From: Pseudoxanthomonas koreensis | Lineage (GTDB): Bacteria > Pseudomonadota > Gammaproteobacteria > Xanthomonadales > Xanthomonadaceae | Assembly (NCBI RefSeq): GCF_010093225.1 | Contig: NZ_PDWM01000008.1 | Span: 24,074-88,073 of the forward strand | DNA length: 64,000 nt | Direction of reading: 5' to 3' | In this document: piece by piece, positions 17,233 through 26,124 of the stretch | How positions within the stretch are numbered: the stretch's first letter is position 1 | Layout: every line of letters begins with the position of its first letter | Translations under genes and position numbers: made by a program | Notes under the pieces: model-generated | Seen by the model: only the letters and a program-made list of their open reading frames with translations | Databases searched by the model: none | Told to the model about the DNA's origin: nothing

Positions 17233-18933
17233 TTACTGCGACAGCACCATCGCGAAGTAGCCGAACACCGTGTACAGCACGCCGGACACCGCGTAGCCGA
17301 CCGGGAAGCCGACCCATGGCACGCTGCTGTCGATCTCCTTGGCCGCCTCGCGCGCCGGGCCGGAGTGCGAGCGCGAGCCCGCCACGCCGCCCATCAGCAC
17401 CGCCGGGTTGATCTTGAAGATGTGGTAGCCGATGGCCCAGGTGATGAAGGGCGGCACCGTGCTTGCGACGAAGCCGGCGAGGAAGATCTTGACCGCGATC
17501 GAGCCGGTCAGCTGCTCGAGCAGGGTGGCGCCGGCGTTGATGCCGACGATGGCGATGAAGGTCACCAGGCCCAGGTCTTCCAGGATGTTGCGGGCCGCGT
17601 TCGGCGTGCTGCCGAAGAAGCGCAGGCGCGACACCAGCGAGGAGACGAAGATGCCCGAGAGCAGCAGGCCGCCGGCGTTGCCCAGGCCGACCGAGAAGTC
17701 GCCCACCGGCACGTTGATCATGCCGATCAGCAGGCCCAGGACCATGCCGCCGGACAGGGTCAGCAGGTCGGTGGACGTGCTCGGCCGGGCGATCTTGCCG
17801 AGCAGGCCGGCGGCCTTGTCCACCGCACTCTTCAGGCCGGTGACGTAGAGCACGTCGAAGCGCTTGATCTCGGTTTCGCGGCCGACCGGGAACGGTTCGC
17901 CGGAACGCTCCATGCGGGTGACCTGCAGCTGGCCGGCGAAATCCTCGCCCGACAGCGTGCTCAGCGGCTTGCCGACCATGCCCTTCTCGGTGACCACGAT
18001 CTCGGCCTGGTCCAGCGGCACCGCCAGCGCCTGTGCATCGTCGACCTCGGTGCCGATCAGGCCCAGGTTGGCGGTCAGGTCGCCGAGCCGTCCGCCCAGG
18101 GCGACCACGTCGCCGACCTGCAGCACCAGCCCGGTGTCGGCGCCGAGGTTCTGCTCGCCGCGGCGGATGTTGACGATCCGGTACTGCGGATGCGCGGCGC
18201 GGAACTGGGCGATGCTCTGCCCGGCGGTGGAGGCGTTCTCCAGCCGGTAGGCACGCAGGCCGCCGCCGCGGTAGCCGGTCAGCGCGGCGTCGTCGACGTT
18301 CTTGACGCCATGCTCCTTCTCGTACTGCTTGGCGGCCGCACGCGCGTCGACGCCCCACCAGCGCGGCAGGTACTTGCAGATCAGGATGATGCCGACCGTG
18401 CCCCAGATGTAGGTCACGCCGTAGCCCAGCGCGATCATGCCGGAGACCTGCTCGGCGGTGGTGCCCTCGGGCAGCTTGTAGGCGCCCTGGGTGACCGCCA
18501 TCTCGGCGGTGCCGATCGCCGCGGACATGGTCTGCGAACCGGCGAGCACGCCGCCGGCCGCACCGGCCGGCAGGCCGAGCATGCCGGACATCAGCACCAC
18601 CAGGCCCAGGCCGAGGAACGAGCAGACCACGGCCAGGATGGTGAAGGTGATGCCGTCCTTCTTCAGTGCATTGAAGAATGCCGGCCCCACGCGCAGGCCG
18701 ACGCCGTACATGAACAGGTAGTAGAAGAGCGACTTGGCGAAGTTGTCGAGCTGCAGCTTGACCCCGTAGGTCGAAGCCCAGGTCGCCAGCGCCGCACCGA
18801 CCACCACGGCCGCGGCAACCATGCCGAGGCCGTAGCCCTTGACCGAGAACTTGCCGACCACCACCGCCATGCCTACCGTGAAGAACAGCAGGATGTACGG
18901 GTTGGCGCCTAGAAACTCGAAGAATGCCTGCAT
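17233..18933 (-). CDS. AspT-family (AAEx) antiporter, copy 1
   Basis: A 566-residue protein with the same layout as the copy at 14090-15778: N-terminal membrane block, two TrkA-C-like domains (about 205-375) and a C-terminal membrane block with ITWAIGYHIFKINPAVLMGG, where IGxxxxKINPxxLxG is shared with its paralogue. The two are clearly diverged paralogues, not a recent duplication. Second gene of the operon, 30 bp after the decarboxylase. Two antiporters of one family beside one decarboxylase could serve two substrate/product pairs or form a heteromer; neither can be decided here. Confidence 0.88.
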   Translation of the reverse strand: MQAFFEFLGANPYILLFFTVGMAVVVGKFSVKGYGLGMVAAAVVVGAALATWASTYGVKLQLDNFAKSLFYYLFMYGVGLRVGPAFFNALKKDGITFTILAVVCSFLGLGLVVLMSGMLGLPAGAAGGVLAGSQTMSAAIGTAEMAVTQGAYKLPEGTTAEQVSGMIALGYGVTYIWGTVGIILICKYLPRWWGVDARAAAKQYEKEHGVKNVDDAALTGYRGGGLRAYRLENASTAGQSIAQFRAAHPQYRIVNIRRGEQNLGADTGLVLQVGDVVALGGRLGDLTANLGLIGTEVDDAQALAVPLDQAEIVVTEKGMVGKPLSTLSGEDFAGQLQVTRMERSGEPFPVGRETEIKRFDVLYVTGLKSAVDKAAGLLGKIARPSTSTDLLTLSGGMVLGLLIGMINVPVGDFSVGLGNAGGLLLSGIFVSSLVSRLRFFGSTPNAARNILEDLGLVTFIAIVGINAGATLLEQLTGSIAVKIFLAGFVASTVPPFITWAIGYHIFKINPAVLMGGVAGSRSHSGPAREAAKEIDSSVPWVGFPVGYAVSGVLYTVFGYFAMVLSQ

Positions 18934-18963
18934 GACAGCGACCTCCTGGGTTGCGCCGTGGGA

Positions 18964-21714
18964 TTACTGGTTGGAGTTGGGGCGGCGGCCGGCCAGCACG
19001 GACGGCTTGATCAGCTTGATGCCCTGCGCGGCGTTGTAGCCGTGGATCTCCTTCACATCGAGCTTGCGCATGAACGCGATGGTGTCGTTGGTGATGATCT
19101 GGCCGGGGACCATGATCGGGAACCCGGGCGGGTAGGGGATCACGAAGTTGGCCGAGACCATCTCCGGGCCGTCGCGCAGGCGCGCGTCGAGGTCGCTGCT
19201 GGCCAGCTTGATGTACTCGCAGTTCTCCTCGTCGTAGGCCATGAAGAACGCCGGGCGCATGTTGCCCTCGTTGCTGGGCGCGGCCGGGTTGTCGCGGAAG
19301 GCGTCGTGGAAACGGCTGAAGTTGGGCAGGTCCGGCACGTCGGTCATCAGCGACTTCACCCGGTCGGCGAAGATCTGCCTGTCCACCGTGCTGGCCTGCT
19401 CCAGCCGCGCCTCGATCTCGCGCGACAGGTCGGCCAGGGCCTTGATCAGCAGCGCCGCGTCGCTGTGGGTGTTGTTGATGTTGGTCTGGACCAGGATGCT
19501 GTTGCGCGAGGTCTTGTTGATCTGGATGTCGAAGCGCTCGGCGAGCATGCCCTTGAACTGGGTGCCGTCAAAGCCGGCGGCGCCGCAGATCACGGTCAGC
19601 CGGGTCGGATCCAGCGCGAACTCGTCCTCGTCCCAGGCCTCGGCAGTCTGCGCCCAGCTCGCGTTCGGCGGGCCGTAGTCCTTCAGCCCGGAGGGCCGGA
19701 ACTCGGCCGGGATCATCTCCTCCGGCGTGGCCACGCGGAAGTACTTGGAGATCAGCGGATGGTTGTTGATCGACTGGCGGATACGCAGGGCCAGGTCGGT
19801 CATCTTCAGGGTCAGCGCGTAGCCTTCCAGCTCCATCTGCCGCCGCGCCAGGTCCAGCGAGGCGATCAGCTGCAGGTTGGGCGAGGTCGAGGTGTGCGCC
19901 AGGAAGGCTTCCTGGAAGGTGCCCTGCACCTTGTGGAAGTCGTCGTCCCAGATCAGCATCATCGAGCCCTGGCGGAACGCCGACATCGACTTGTGGGTGG
20001 AGTTGGTCTGGTAGACGCGGATCCGCACCTTGTCCGGGTCGGGCAGGCGCCTGGCATCCACCGCGGCCGGGTCCTTCGGGTCCAGCGCCGGCGCGTCCTT
20101 GGCCCAGGCCTCGTACTCGGCGCGGTAGGCCTTGCTGCGGAAGCGCCGGGTCAGGGCGGCGGCCGCGCCCATCGCGGTGCGGCGGCGATGCAGCGGGTTG
20201 AAGCGGGCGAAGCCGAACCAGGCCTCGTCCCACAGGAACACCAGGTCCGGCTTGATCGCCAGGCACTCCTCCATGACCTTGCGCGGGTTGTACATGTGCC
20301 CGTCGAAGGTGCAGTTGGTCATGTCGATCGCCTTGACCCGGTCCAGGGTGCCGGCGGCGGCGCAGTCCAGCAGCGCCTGCTTGATCGTGCGCAGCGGCAC
20401 CGCGCCGTACATCGAGTACTCGGTCAGCGGGAAGGCTTCGACGTAGTACGGCTGGGCGCCGCTGAGCACGAAGCCGTAGTGGTGCGACTTGTGGCAGTTG
20501 CGGTCGACGATGACGATGTCGCCCGGCTTGCACACCGCCTGGACCACGATCTTGTTCGAGGTCGAGGTGCCGTTGGTGCCCAGGTAGGCGCGCTTGGCGC
20601 CGAACGCGCGGGCGATGGCTTCCTGCGCGCGCTTGATGTTGCCGGTCGGCTCCAGCAGGCTGTCCAGGCCGCCGGTGGTGGCCGAGGATTCGGCGAACAG
20701 GATGTTGGTGCCGTAGAACTCGCCCATGTCGCGGATCCAGTTGGATCCGAAGATCGACTTGCCGCGCGCGATCGGCAGCGCGTGGAAGGTGCCGATCGGG
20801 CGCAGCGCGTACTTCTTCAGGTTGTCGAAGTACGGCGTCTCGTAGCGGTCCTTGATCCCGTCCAGCAGCGCCAGGTGGATCTCCATCGGCTCTTCGACGT
20901 GGTGGAACATGCGCCGGATCGGCGCGGCCGCCTCGCTGCCGGCCAGCTGCTCGGGGGCGCGGTCGGAGAGCAGGTACAGGTCGAGCTCGGGGCGGTAGTC
21001 CTTGATCTTGCCGGCCAGCGCGGTGGCCAGCGCGCCCGGATCGATGCTGCCCGGGTCGGCGTCGAAGTGGCGTTCGAGGAACGCCTTCAGGTCCGGGATG
21101 GCGTGGTGCGAGGCGTAGCCGAAGCCATCGACCAGCACCACCGCCTGCAGGTCGAAATTGACCATCACCGCCAGCAGCGCGTCCTCCAGGCTGCCCACGT
21201 GCACGGCCGAATACTGGAAGGCGTCGTCGGCGCGCCGCATGCGCCGCATCTCCTCCTTGGCCCGCGCCCACTGCGACGGATCGCTCGGGGTCACCACCAG
21301 CACTTCGAAGTAGGGCTTTTCGGCGGTGCCGGTGACGTCCGGCGGCAGCGCGTCGAGCACCGCGCGGTCGGCGGCGTCGGCGGTGTTCCAGGCGGCATCA
21401 TCGCGGCGGTAGTCGCCGGAGAGCAGGGCGCCGGACACCTTCTGCACCAGGCGCGCGAACAGCGGGGCATCGGCGCCATCCAGCGCATCGCGCAGGGCTG
21501 CCAGCAGGCGTTCGCCGGGGTAGGCCCAGCAATATTCGAGCCGGGTGACCGTGTCGAACAGCCTGGCGCAGGCGTCGCGCGCGGCGGCGCGGGATGCATC
21601 GCCGGCACTGGCCCAGGCGCGGGCGGCGGCATTGAGCTGGCGCCACTGGTCGCTGCGCAGCGAAGCGGCGACCAGGACGTTGGAAAGGGACGGATCCTTG
21701 CTGTGCGTGCTCAT
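18964..21714 (-). CDS. PLP-dependent Orn/Lys/Arg-type amino-acid decarboxylase (916 aa, long N terminus)
   Basis: A fold-type-I decarboxylase. Recognisable motifs: GTNGTSTSNKIV, DRNCHKSHHYG (substrate/PLP His), D496-E-A-W (PLP-pyridine Asp) and NSTHK575 (Schiff-base lysine), all in the order of E. coli AdiA/LdcC/SpeC. It is about 160-200 residues longer than those enzymes (711-756), mostly as an N-terminal region of about 300 residues before the core. Such decarboxylases consume a proton and serve acid resistance or energy conservation when paired with an antiporter. Here the partners are two AspT-type antiporters instead of AdiC/CadB/PotE types, so the substrate cannot be assumed to be Lys, Arg or Orn. 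First gene of the operon; a shared 23-bp motif lies 102 bp upstream. Confidence 0.85.
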   Translation of the reverse strand: MSTHSKDPSLSNVLVAASLRSDQWRQLNAAARAWASAGDASRAAARDACARLFDTVTRLEYCWAYPGERLLAALRDALDGADAPLFARLVQKVSGALLSGDYRRDDAAWNTADAADRAVLDALPPDVTGTAEKPYFEVLVVTPSDPSQWARAKEEMRRMRRADDAFQYSAVHVGSLEDALLAVMVNFDLQAVVLVDGFGYASHHAIPDLKAFLERHFDADPGSIDPGALATALAGKIKDYRPELDLYLLSDRAPEQLAGSEAAAPIRRMFHHVEEPMEIHLALLDGIKDRYETPYFDNLKKYALRPIGTFHALPIARGKSIFGSNWIRDMGEFYGTNILFAESSATTGGLDSLLEPTGNIKRAQEAIARAFGAKRAYLGTNGTSTSNKIVVQAVCKPGDIVIVDRNCHKSHHYGFVLSGAQPYYVEAFPLTEYSMYGAVPLRTIKQALLDCAAAGTLDRVKAIDMTNCTFDGHMYNPRKVMEECLAIKPDLVFLWDEAWFGFARFNPLHRRRTAMGAAAALTRRFRSKAYRAEYEAWAKDAPALDPKDPAAVDARRLPDPDKVRIRVYQTNSTHKSMSAFRQGSMMLIWDDDFHKVQGTFQEAFLAHTSTSPNLQLIASLDLARRQMELEGYALTLKMTDLALRIRQSINNHPLISKYFRVATPEEMIPAEFRPSGLKDYGPPNASWAQTAEAWDEDEFALDPTRLTVICGAAGFDGTQFKGMLAERFDIQINKTSRNSILVQTNINNTHSDAALLIKALADLSREIEARLEQASTVDRQIFADRVKSLMTDVPDLPNFSRFHDAFRDNPAAPSNEGNMRPAFFMAYDEENCEYIKLASSDLDARLRDGPEMVSANFVIPYPPGFPIMVPGQIITNDTIAFMRKLDVKEIHGYNAAQGIKLIKPSVLAGRRPNSNQ

Positions 21715-21815
21715 GGTCGGCTCTCTGTGCGGCAGCGGTGCGCCGGGGGGACAGGAAAACCCCTCGAAAGTGGCCGGGGGGTGCGGCCACGCTAGAACTG
21801 CGTGGCGTGTGCCGA

Positions 21816-21838
21816 AATTGGCCCTTGGCCCTACACGC
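21816..21838. promoter_or_regulatory. shared 23-bp motif, site A (upstream of decarboxylase operon)
   Basis: AATTGGCCC followed by TTGGCCCTAC and ACGC, read on the plus strand. The same 23 bp occurs at 26576-26598 with only two changes. It lies 102 bp upstream of the decarboxylase start in the same orientation relative to that gene as site B has to the receiver/efflux operon. It contains a GGCC-N3-GGCC direct spacing. Candidate binding site for the FixJ-like regulator at 28951-29613. Confidence 0.5.
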
Positions 21839-21925
21839 GGCCGTCACGCCGGAAATGGCGCCGCTCGCCGGCGGCGTCGTGCTCCATGACAGTACGATGT
21901 CGTCGCGTACCGGCAGGCAACAGGA

Positions 21926-21956
21926 GGCTCCGGTCCCGCGCCGCGGGACCGGAGCC
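21926..21956 (-). terminator. strong hairpin at the end of the efflux operon
   Basis: A perfect 15-bp inverted repeat around a single central base, starting GGCTCCGGTCCC and ending GGGACCGGAGCC. It begins 24 bp beyond the stop of the beta-barrel gene at 21981. On the minus strand it is followed by TCCTGTTGCC, a poor T-run, so termination may be factor-assisted. Confidence 0.55.
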
Positions 21957-21980
21957 ATGGCTCACGCCGCCGGCGCCGGG

Positions 21981-22805
21981 CTAGAAGCGGTAGACCACGC
22001 CCAGCCGCAGGCCGCTGTCGATGAAGCGGAAATTGCCGTCGAAACTGTTGCGCTGGGCATCGGCCTCGATCCGGCGCATGGTGTAGTCCAGCGAGGCGCC
22101 CCAGTTCTCCCAGGGGAACCACTCCACGCCGAAGCGGCCGGTGGTGATGTCGGCGTCGATGTTGTCGATGTTGGTGGTGAAGTAGCCCACGTCCGCCGAC
22201 AGGCGCCAGTCGCTGTTGCCCGGCACCCAGCGCCAGCTGCCGCCGATGGACGGTGCCGGCAGGTCGGCGCTGACGCTGCTGCTGACGCTGCCGCTGCCGA
22301 CCGGCTGGCCGTTGGCGTCGAGCTCCAGCTCCAGCCCCAGGGCGACGCGGTACCAGACCAGGCCCACGCGCGGGCCGAGCACCCAGCTGTCGCGGTCCAT
22401 GGCCCAGTAGGTGTAGGAGGCCTCGTAGGCGTCGAGGTCCAGGCTTGCGCTCAGCGTGCTGGAAACGGGGTAGACCACGCCGTCGAACTCGATGTCGCGG
22501 TCGATCCGGCGGGTGCCGTCGCCGTCGTCCTGGTAATAGGACAGGCCGAACTCGTGCTTCTCCCAGGGGCGCCAGCTGGCGCCGACGATGGCGATCACGT
22601 TGTCCTGGCCGATGCCCAGGTCGCGGTTCAGGTCGATGCGGGTGCCTTCGTCGGTCTCGCCGTCGGCGCGCATCTTGGTGTCGAAATCGGTGACGTAGCC
22701 GCCGATGCGCGCGCTGAAGGTATCCAGCGGCTCCAGCGCACGGCACTCGGGCGCGGCGATGGCGAGCAGGGCGGTGGCGAGGAGGGCGGGACGGAGGGCT
22801 TTCAT
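21981..22805 (-). CDS. outer-membrane beta-barrel protein of unknown function
   Basis: A 274-residue protein with a signal peptide (MKALRPALLATALLAIAAPECRA) and a mature part of alternating beta-strands ending LRLGVVYRF, a typical C-terminal aromatic insertion signal. Strands such as HEFGLSYYQDDGDGTRRID and DWRLSADVGYFTTNID suggest an 8- to 10-strand barrel. AAGGGAA precedes the ATG. Last gene of the leftward efflux operon, 26 bp after the outer-membrane factor. Function unknown; similar barrels accompany export systems in Xanthomonads. Confidence 0.72.
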   Translation of the reverse strand: MKALRPALLATALLAIAAPECRALEPLDTFSARIGGYVTDFDTKMRADGETDEGTRIDLNRDLGIGQDNVIAIVGASWRPWEKHEFGLSYYQDDGDGTRRIDRDIEFDGVVYPVSSTLSASLDLDAYEASYTYWAMDRDSWVLGPRVGLVWYRVALGLELELDANGQPVGSGSVSSSVSADLPAPSIGGSWRWVPGNSDWRLSADVGYFTTNIDNIDADITTGRFGVEWFPWENWGASLDYTMRRIEADAQRNSFDGNFRFIDSGLRLGVVYRF

Positions 22806-22831
22806 GGCGGTTCCCTTGGTATGGGGGGCGA

Positions 22832-24295
22832 TCAGGGTGAGTCGCTGGTGGCGACGGGAGTGGCGGCGGTTGGGGGTGCTTCGCCGAAGGTGCCGCCCAG
22901 GGCGAGGTGCAGGTCGACGCGGCGGGCCAGGCGTTCGCGCTGCACGTGCAACAGTGCCACTTCCGCGCTCCACTGGGCGAGCTGGCGCTGGTTCACCGCG
23001 CGCAGGTCGGACTTGCCGACGCGGTAGGCGTCCTGCTCCAGGCGGGTGGCGTCGCGGCTGGCGGCGGCGGCATCGCCGAGGATGCGCTCGCGCTCGGCCA
23101 GCACGCGGTCGGCATTGAGCGCGTCCTCGACCTCGGCCAGCGCCAGCAGCGCGCGGCGGGCGTAATCGGCCACGGCCACCTTCTGTTCGGCGGTGCGCAC
23201 GTCGACCTGCCCGCTCAGCGCGCCGCCGGTGTACAGCGGGATGATCGCGGTGGCGGCGGTGCTGGCGGTAGTCTGCTCGAGGTCGTCGCGTACCTCCAGC
23301 GCCTCGTTGCTGATCCGGCCGTAGCCGGCCGACAGCGACAGGCCCGGCAGCATCGAGGCCTTGGCTTCGCCGACGCGGTCGAAGGCGGCGGCCACGCGGC
23401 GTTCGGCCGCGACCATGTCCGGGCGCCGGTTGAGCGCGTCCATCGGGATGCCGGCGGGGACCGGGCCGGGGAACGGGGTGAGCTGGTCGCGGGTGGCCAG
23501 GGTCGCGCCGGGGGAGCGGCCCCGCAGCAGTTCCAGCGCACGCAGCGCCTGGCGGTGCGCCAGCTCGACCTGCTGCTGCGCATCGGCATAGCCGGACAGG
23601 CTGGCGCGCGCGGCCATGATGTCGGCGTCGGTGCCGATGCCCACGCGCCGGCGCTGCTCGCTCATCCCGAGTAGGTTTTCCGCCGAGCCGACCATGTCGG
23701 CCGCCAGCTTCTGCTGCAGGCGGGTCTCGCTGGCCACGAACCAGGCCCGGGCGACCGCGGCGGCCAGCGACTGCTGGGCGTAGCGGTAGTCGGCGCCGGT
23801 GGCGTCGCGCGAGGCGCGGGCGGCGTTGCGCGCGTAGCGCATGCGGCCCCACAGGTCGATTTCCCACGACAGCCGCAGCATCACGCCGCTGAGCAGCGCG
23901 ACCAGGTCGGCCACCGGCTTGGAGCCGGCGCGGCCGAGCACGCCGATTGCCGGCTTGAGCTGGGCCTCGGCGATGTCGACCTGCGCGTTGGCCTGCTCCA
24001 GGCGGGCCGAAGCGATCCACAGGTCCGGGTTGTTCTCCAGCGCCTCGTGCACCAGGCGGGTGAGCTCGGCGTCGTCGAAGTTCGCCAGCCAGCCGTCGTC
24101 CACCTGCGCGGCGCTGGCTTCGGCCGACCAGTTCGGCGGGACCACCACCTTGCCCAGCGCCTGCGCCTGCACCTCCGAGGCGGTGGGCTCGGGCATCACC
24201 GCGCAGCCGGTCGCCAGGCTCAGCAGGAAGGTCGCGGCCGCCACGCGCAGCGCAGTGGGAACGGTCCGGAAGGTGGCGGGGCGGGCGGGGCGCAT
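22832..24295 (-). CDS. outer-membrane efflux lipoprotein, NodT/OprM family (TolC-like)
   Basis: A 487-residue outer-membrane channel. The N terminus carries a lipoprotein signal with lipobox LATGC (lipidated Cys31). Two OEP repeats follow (about 65-255 and 285-470) with long coiled-coil helices, and LSWEIDLWGRMRYARNAARA is the hallmark NodT-type sequence. It forms the exit duct of a tripartite pump with the HlyD-type adaptor encoded 5 bp upstream. No inner-membrane pump gene is present in the operon. Confidence 0.93.
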   Translation of the reverse strand: MRPARPATFRTVPTALRVAAATFLLSLATGCAVMPEPTASEVQAQALGKVVVPPNWSAEASAAQVDDGWLANFDDAELTRLVHEALENNPDLWIASARLEQANAQVDIAEAQLKPAIGVLGRAGSKPVADLVALLSGVMLRLSWEIDLWGRMRYARNAARASRDATGADYRYAQQSLAAAVARAWFVASETRLQQKLAADMVGSAENLLGMSEQRRRVGIGTDADIMAARASLSGYADAQQQVELAHRQALRALELLRGRSPGATLATRDQLTPFPGPVPAGIPMDALNRRPDMVAAERRVAAAFDRVGEAKASMLPGLSLSAGYGRISNEALEVRDDLEQTTASTAATAIIPLYTGGALSGQVDVRTAEQKVAVADYARRALLALAEVEDALNADRVLAERERILGDAAAASRDATRLEQDAYRVGKSDLRAVNQRQLAQWSAEVALLHVQRERLARRVDLHLALGGTFGEAPPTAATPVATSDSP

Positions 24296-24300
24296 GGCGG

Positions 24301-25485
24301 TCAGTGCAGCTTGAGGACGAGCCAGTCGAGCTTGGTGCCGACCCGCAGGATCACCTTGCGCACGATGTGGATCATCGTGCCGCGTTCGGTGTAGACGGCG
24401 CCCTGGCCCTGCGCGCCCATCGCCAGGAAGGTGTGCTCGTCGGCGCCGACCGGGCGCAGCCGCACCGCGATCTTGCCCGGGGGCACCGGCTGGGTCACGT
24501 TCTGCCCCGGCAGGGTGCCGCCCATCGGCAGCTGGCCGGTGCTGGACGCCCACACCACCGAATCGACCTCGCACTTGATGATCCGGTTGGGCATCACCTT
24601 CAGCGCGACCTCGGCCTCGTTGCCCGGCTCGATGTAGCGCAGCTCGTTCTGCGCGTACATCGCCAGCACCCACTGCTCCTGCTCGACGAAGGTCATGACC
24701 GGGGTCAGCGGCAGGTTGGCGGCATAGGAGCCGACCCGCAGCTGCAGGTTGATCACGCTGCCGTCGGCCGGCGCGTACACGGTGGTCTGCTCCAGCTGCC
24801 AGCTGGCCTCGGCGATCTGCGCACGCAGTTGCTCGATCGCGGCCTTGGCCTGGGCGACCTCGGACAGCTGGCCGTCGCGGGTCTGCGCCGAGAGCTTCTG
24901 CTCGACCTGGGCCACGGTGGCGGTGGCCGAGGCCAGTTCCGAGCGCAGGCTGGCCGCTTCGGTCTCGGCCTGCTCGCGGTCGAACACCGAGCCGGCGCCG
25001 GTGCTGGCCAGTTCGGCGGTCTGCTTCTGGCGGCGCTCGGCCAGCGCCAGCCGCGAGGCGACCGACTCGCGGGCGGAACGCGCCGACTTGAGCTGCTCGC
25101 CCAGTTCGCGCTGGTAGGCCTGGGCCGAGTCGAGCTTGGCCTCCATTTCCGGCAGCTTGGCCTCCAGTGCGTTGAGTTCCTGCTGGAACGGCACCGGGTC
25201 GATCCGGAACAGCACCTCGCCCTTCTTCACCGGGCGGTTGGCCTCCACCGGCACCTCGATCACCCGCCCGGCCACGCGCGGCACCACCTGGACCACGTAG
25301 TTGACCACCCGCACGTCGGCGCTGGACGGGGCGACGATGTTGAGGAACAGGATCAGCGCGGTCAGGAAGAAGATCGGCAGCGAGATGACGATGACCTGGG
25401 AAATGAAGTTCCAGGGCAGCCACTTGTACTTGAAGAAGATCAGCCAGACGAAGAACGAGTAGATCAGCAGCAGGATGATTTCCAT
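24301..25485 (-). CDS. HlyD-family membrane fusion protein (YibH/YiaV-like)
   Basis: A 394-residue periplasmic adaptor anchored by two N-terminal membrane segments (about 2-20 and 29-50). The lipoyl-like half-motif VVPRVAGRVIEVPVEANRPV, a long coiled coil (about 105-225), the second half-motif TTVYAPADGSVINLQLRVGS and a beta-barrel domain follow. The double membrane anchor and the DUF3302 partner match E. coli YibH-YibI and YiaV-YiaW. It should link an inner-membrane activity to the OprM-type channel encoded downstream. Substrate unknown. Confidence 0.9.
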   Translation of the reverse strand: MEIILLLIYSFFVWLIFFKYKWLPWNFISQVIVISLPIFFLTALILFLNIVAPSSADVRVVNYVVQVVPRVAGRVIEVPVEANRPVKKGEVLFRIDPVPFQQELNALEAKLPEMEAKLDSAQAYQRELGEQLKSARSARESVASRLALAERRQKQTAELASTGAGSVFDREQAETEAASLRSELASATATVAQVEQKLSAQTRDGQLSEVAQAKAAIEQLRAQIAEASWQLEQTTVYAPADGSVINLQLRVGSYAANLPLTPVMTFVEQEQWVLAMYAQNELRYIEPGNEAEVALKVMPNRIIKCEVDSVVWASSTGQLPMGGTLPGQNVTQPVPPGKIAVRLRPVGADEHTFLAMGAQGQGAVYTERGTMIHIVRKVILRVGTKLDWLVLKLH

Positions 25486-25497
25486 GGTTCTTTCGCC

Positions 25498-26115
25498 TCA
25501 GGTCGGGCCGGCGGCCGGGGGCGCCGGGTCCTTCGCCCGGCCGGGGCCGGGCGACATCGCCATGGCCATCTCCAGCGCGCGCAGGCGCCGGCGCAGTTCC
25601 TCCAGTTCGCCGCTGGCCGCCGCAGCGGCCGCAGCGGCCGGTGCAGTCGCGTCCGCGGCTGCGGACGCCGCAGGCGCTTGGCTTGCGGTGGCCGGCGCCG
25701 GGTGACTGGAGGCGTCCTTGAGCGGGGTCATCGCCGCGTCGTGGTCGTCCTGGTGGTCGTCCTGGTCGGTGCCGTAGGCGAGCTTGTGCAGGACCGGCTT
25801 GGTATAGGCCCACAGCCAGGCCAGCGGCCACAGCAGGCCGCCGAAGACCAGCGACAGCAGGCACAGGATCTTGATCGCCCCCAGCTGCGGGTGGCGGCGG
25901 TTGTGGGCGATCTTCTCGGGCAGGATGTGGACCAGCCAGAACACCGCGATCAGCACCACCGGGACCACGATCAGCGCCAGCCAGGCGATGACGTCGGCCG
26001 CGGTGTCCAGCGCCTCGCCGCTGAGCAGCGAGGCGCTGGCCAGGCCCGGGGTGGTGGCGGCCAGCGCGGCGGCGGCGGGAAGGACGGAGCGCAGGGCGCG
26101 GCGTGGCAAAGACAT
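25498..26115 (-). CDS. DUF3302 inner-membrane protein (YibI/YiaW-like)
   Basis: A 205-residue protein with an N-terminal hydrophobic segment (possible signal, 8-28), two further membrane segments (about 42-65 and 82-105) and the DUF3302 core LVHILPEKIAHNRRHPQLGAI. The C-terminal third is an Ala/Pro-rich linker ending in a short charged helix (LEELRRRLRALEMAMAM) that could form a coiled coil. DUF3302 proteins are usually encoded directly before an HlyD-type adaptor, as here (12 bp). The long C-terminal tail is not present in the roughly 120-residue E. coli proteins. Confidence 0.82.
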   Translation of the reverse strand: MSLPRRALRSVLPAAAALAATTPGLASASLLSGEALDTAADVIAWLALIVVPVVLIAVFWLVHILPEKIAHNRRHPQLGAIKILCLLSLVFGGLLWPLAWLWAYTKPVLHKLAYGTDQDDHQDDHDAAMTPLKDASSHPAPATASQAPAASAAADATAPAAAAAAAASGELEELRRRLRALEMAMAMSPGPGRAKDPAPPAAGPT

Positions 26116-26124
26116 CGTGTTCCC

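Noticed and set aside
18964..21714. Aspartate 4-decarboxylase, suggested by the AspT-type partners
   Set aside because: The known aspartate 4-decarboxylase is an aminotransferase-like enzyme of about 530 residues; motifs here are of the Orn/Lys/Arg class.
18958..21795. A 945-codon open frame on the plus strand opposite the decarboxylase
   Set aside because: Arg/Gly/Val/His-rich translation without any family motif, wholly antisense to a gene with complete PLP motifs; a by-product of high GC third positions.
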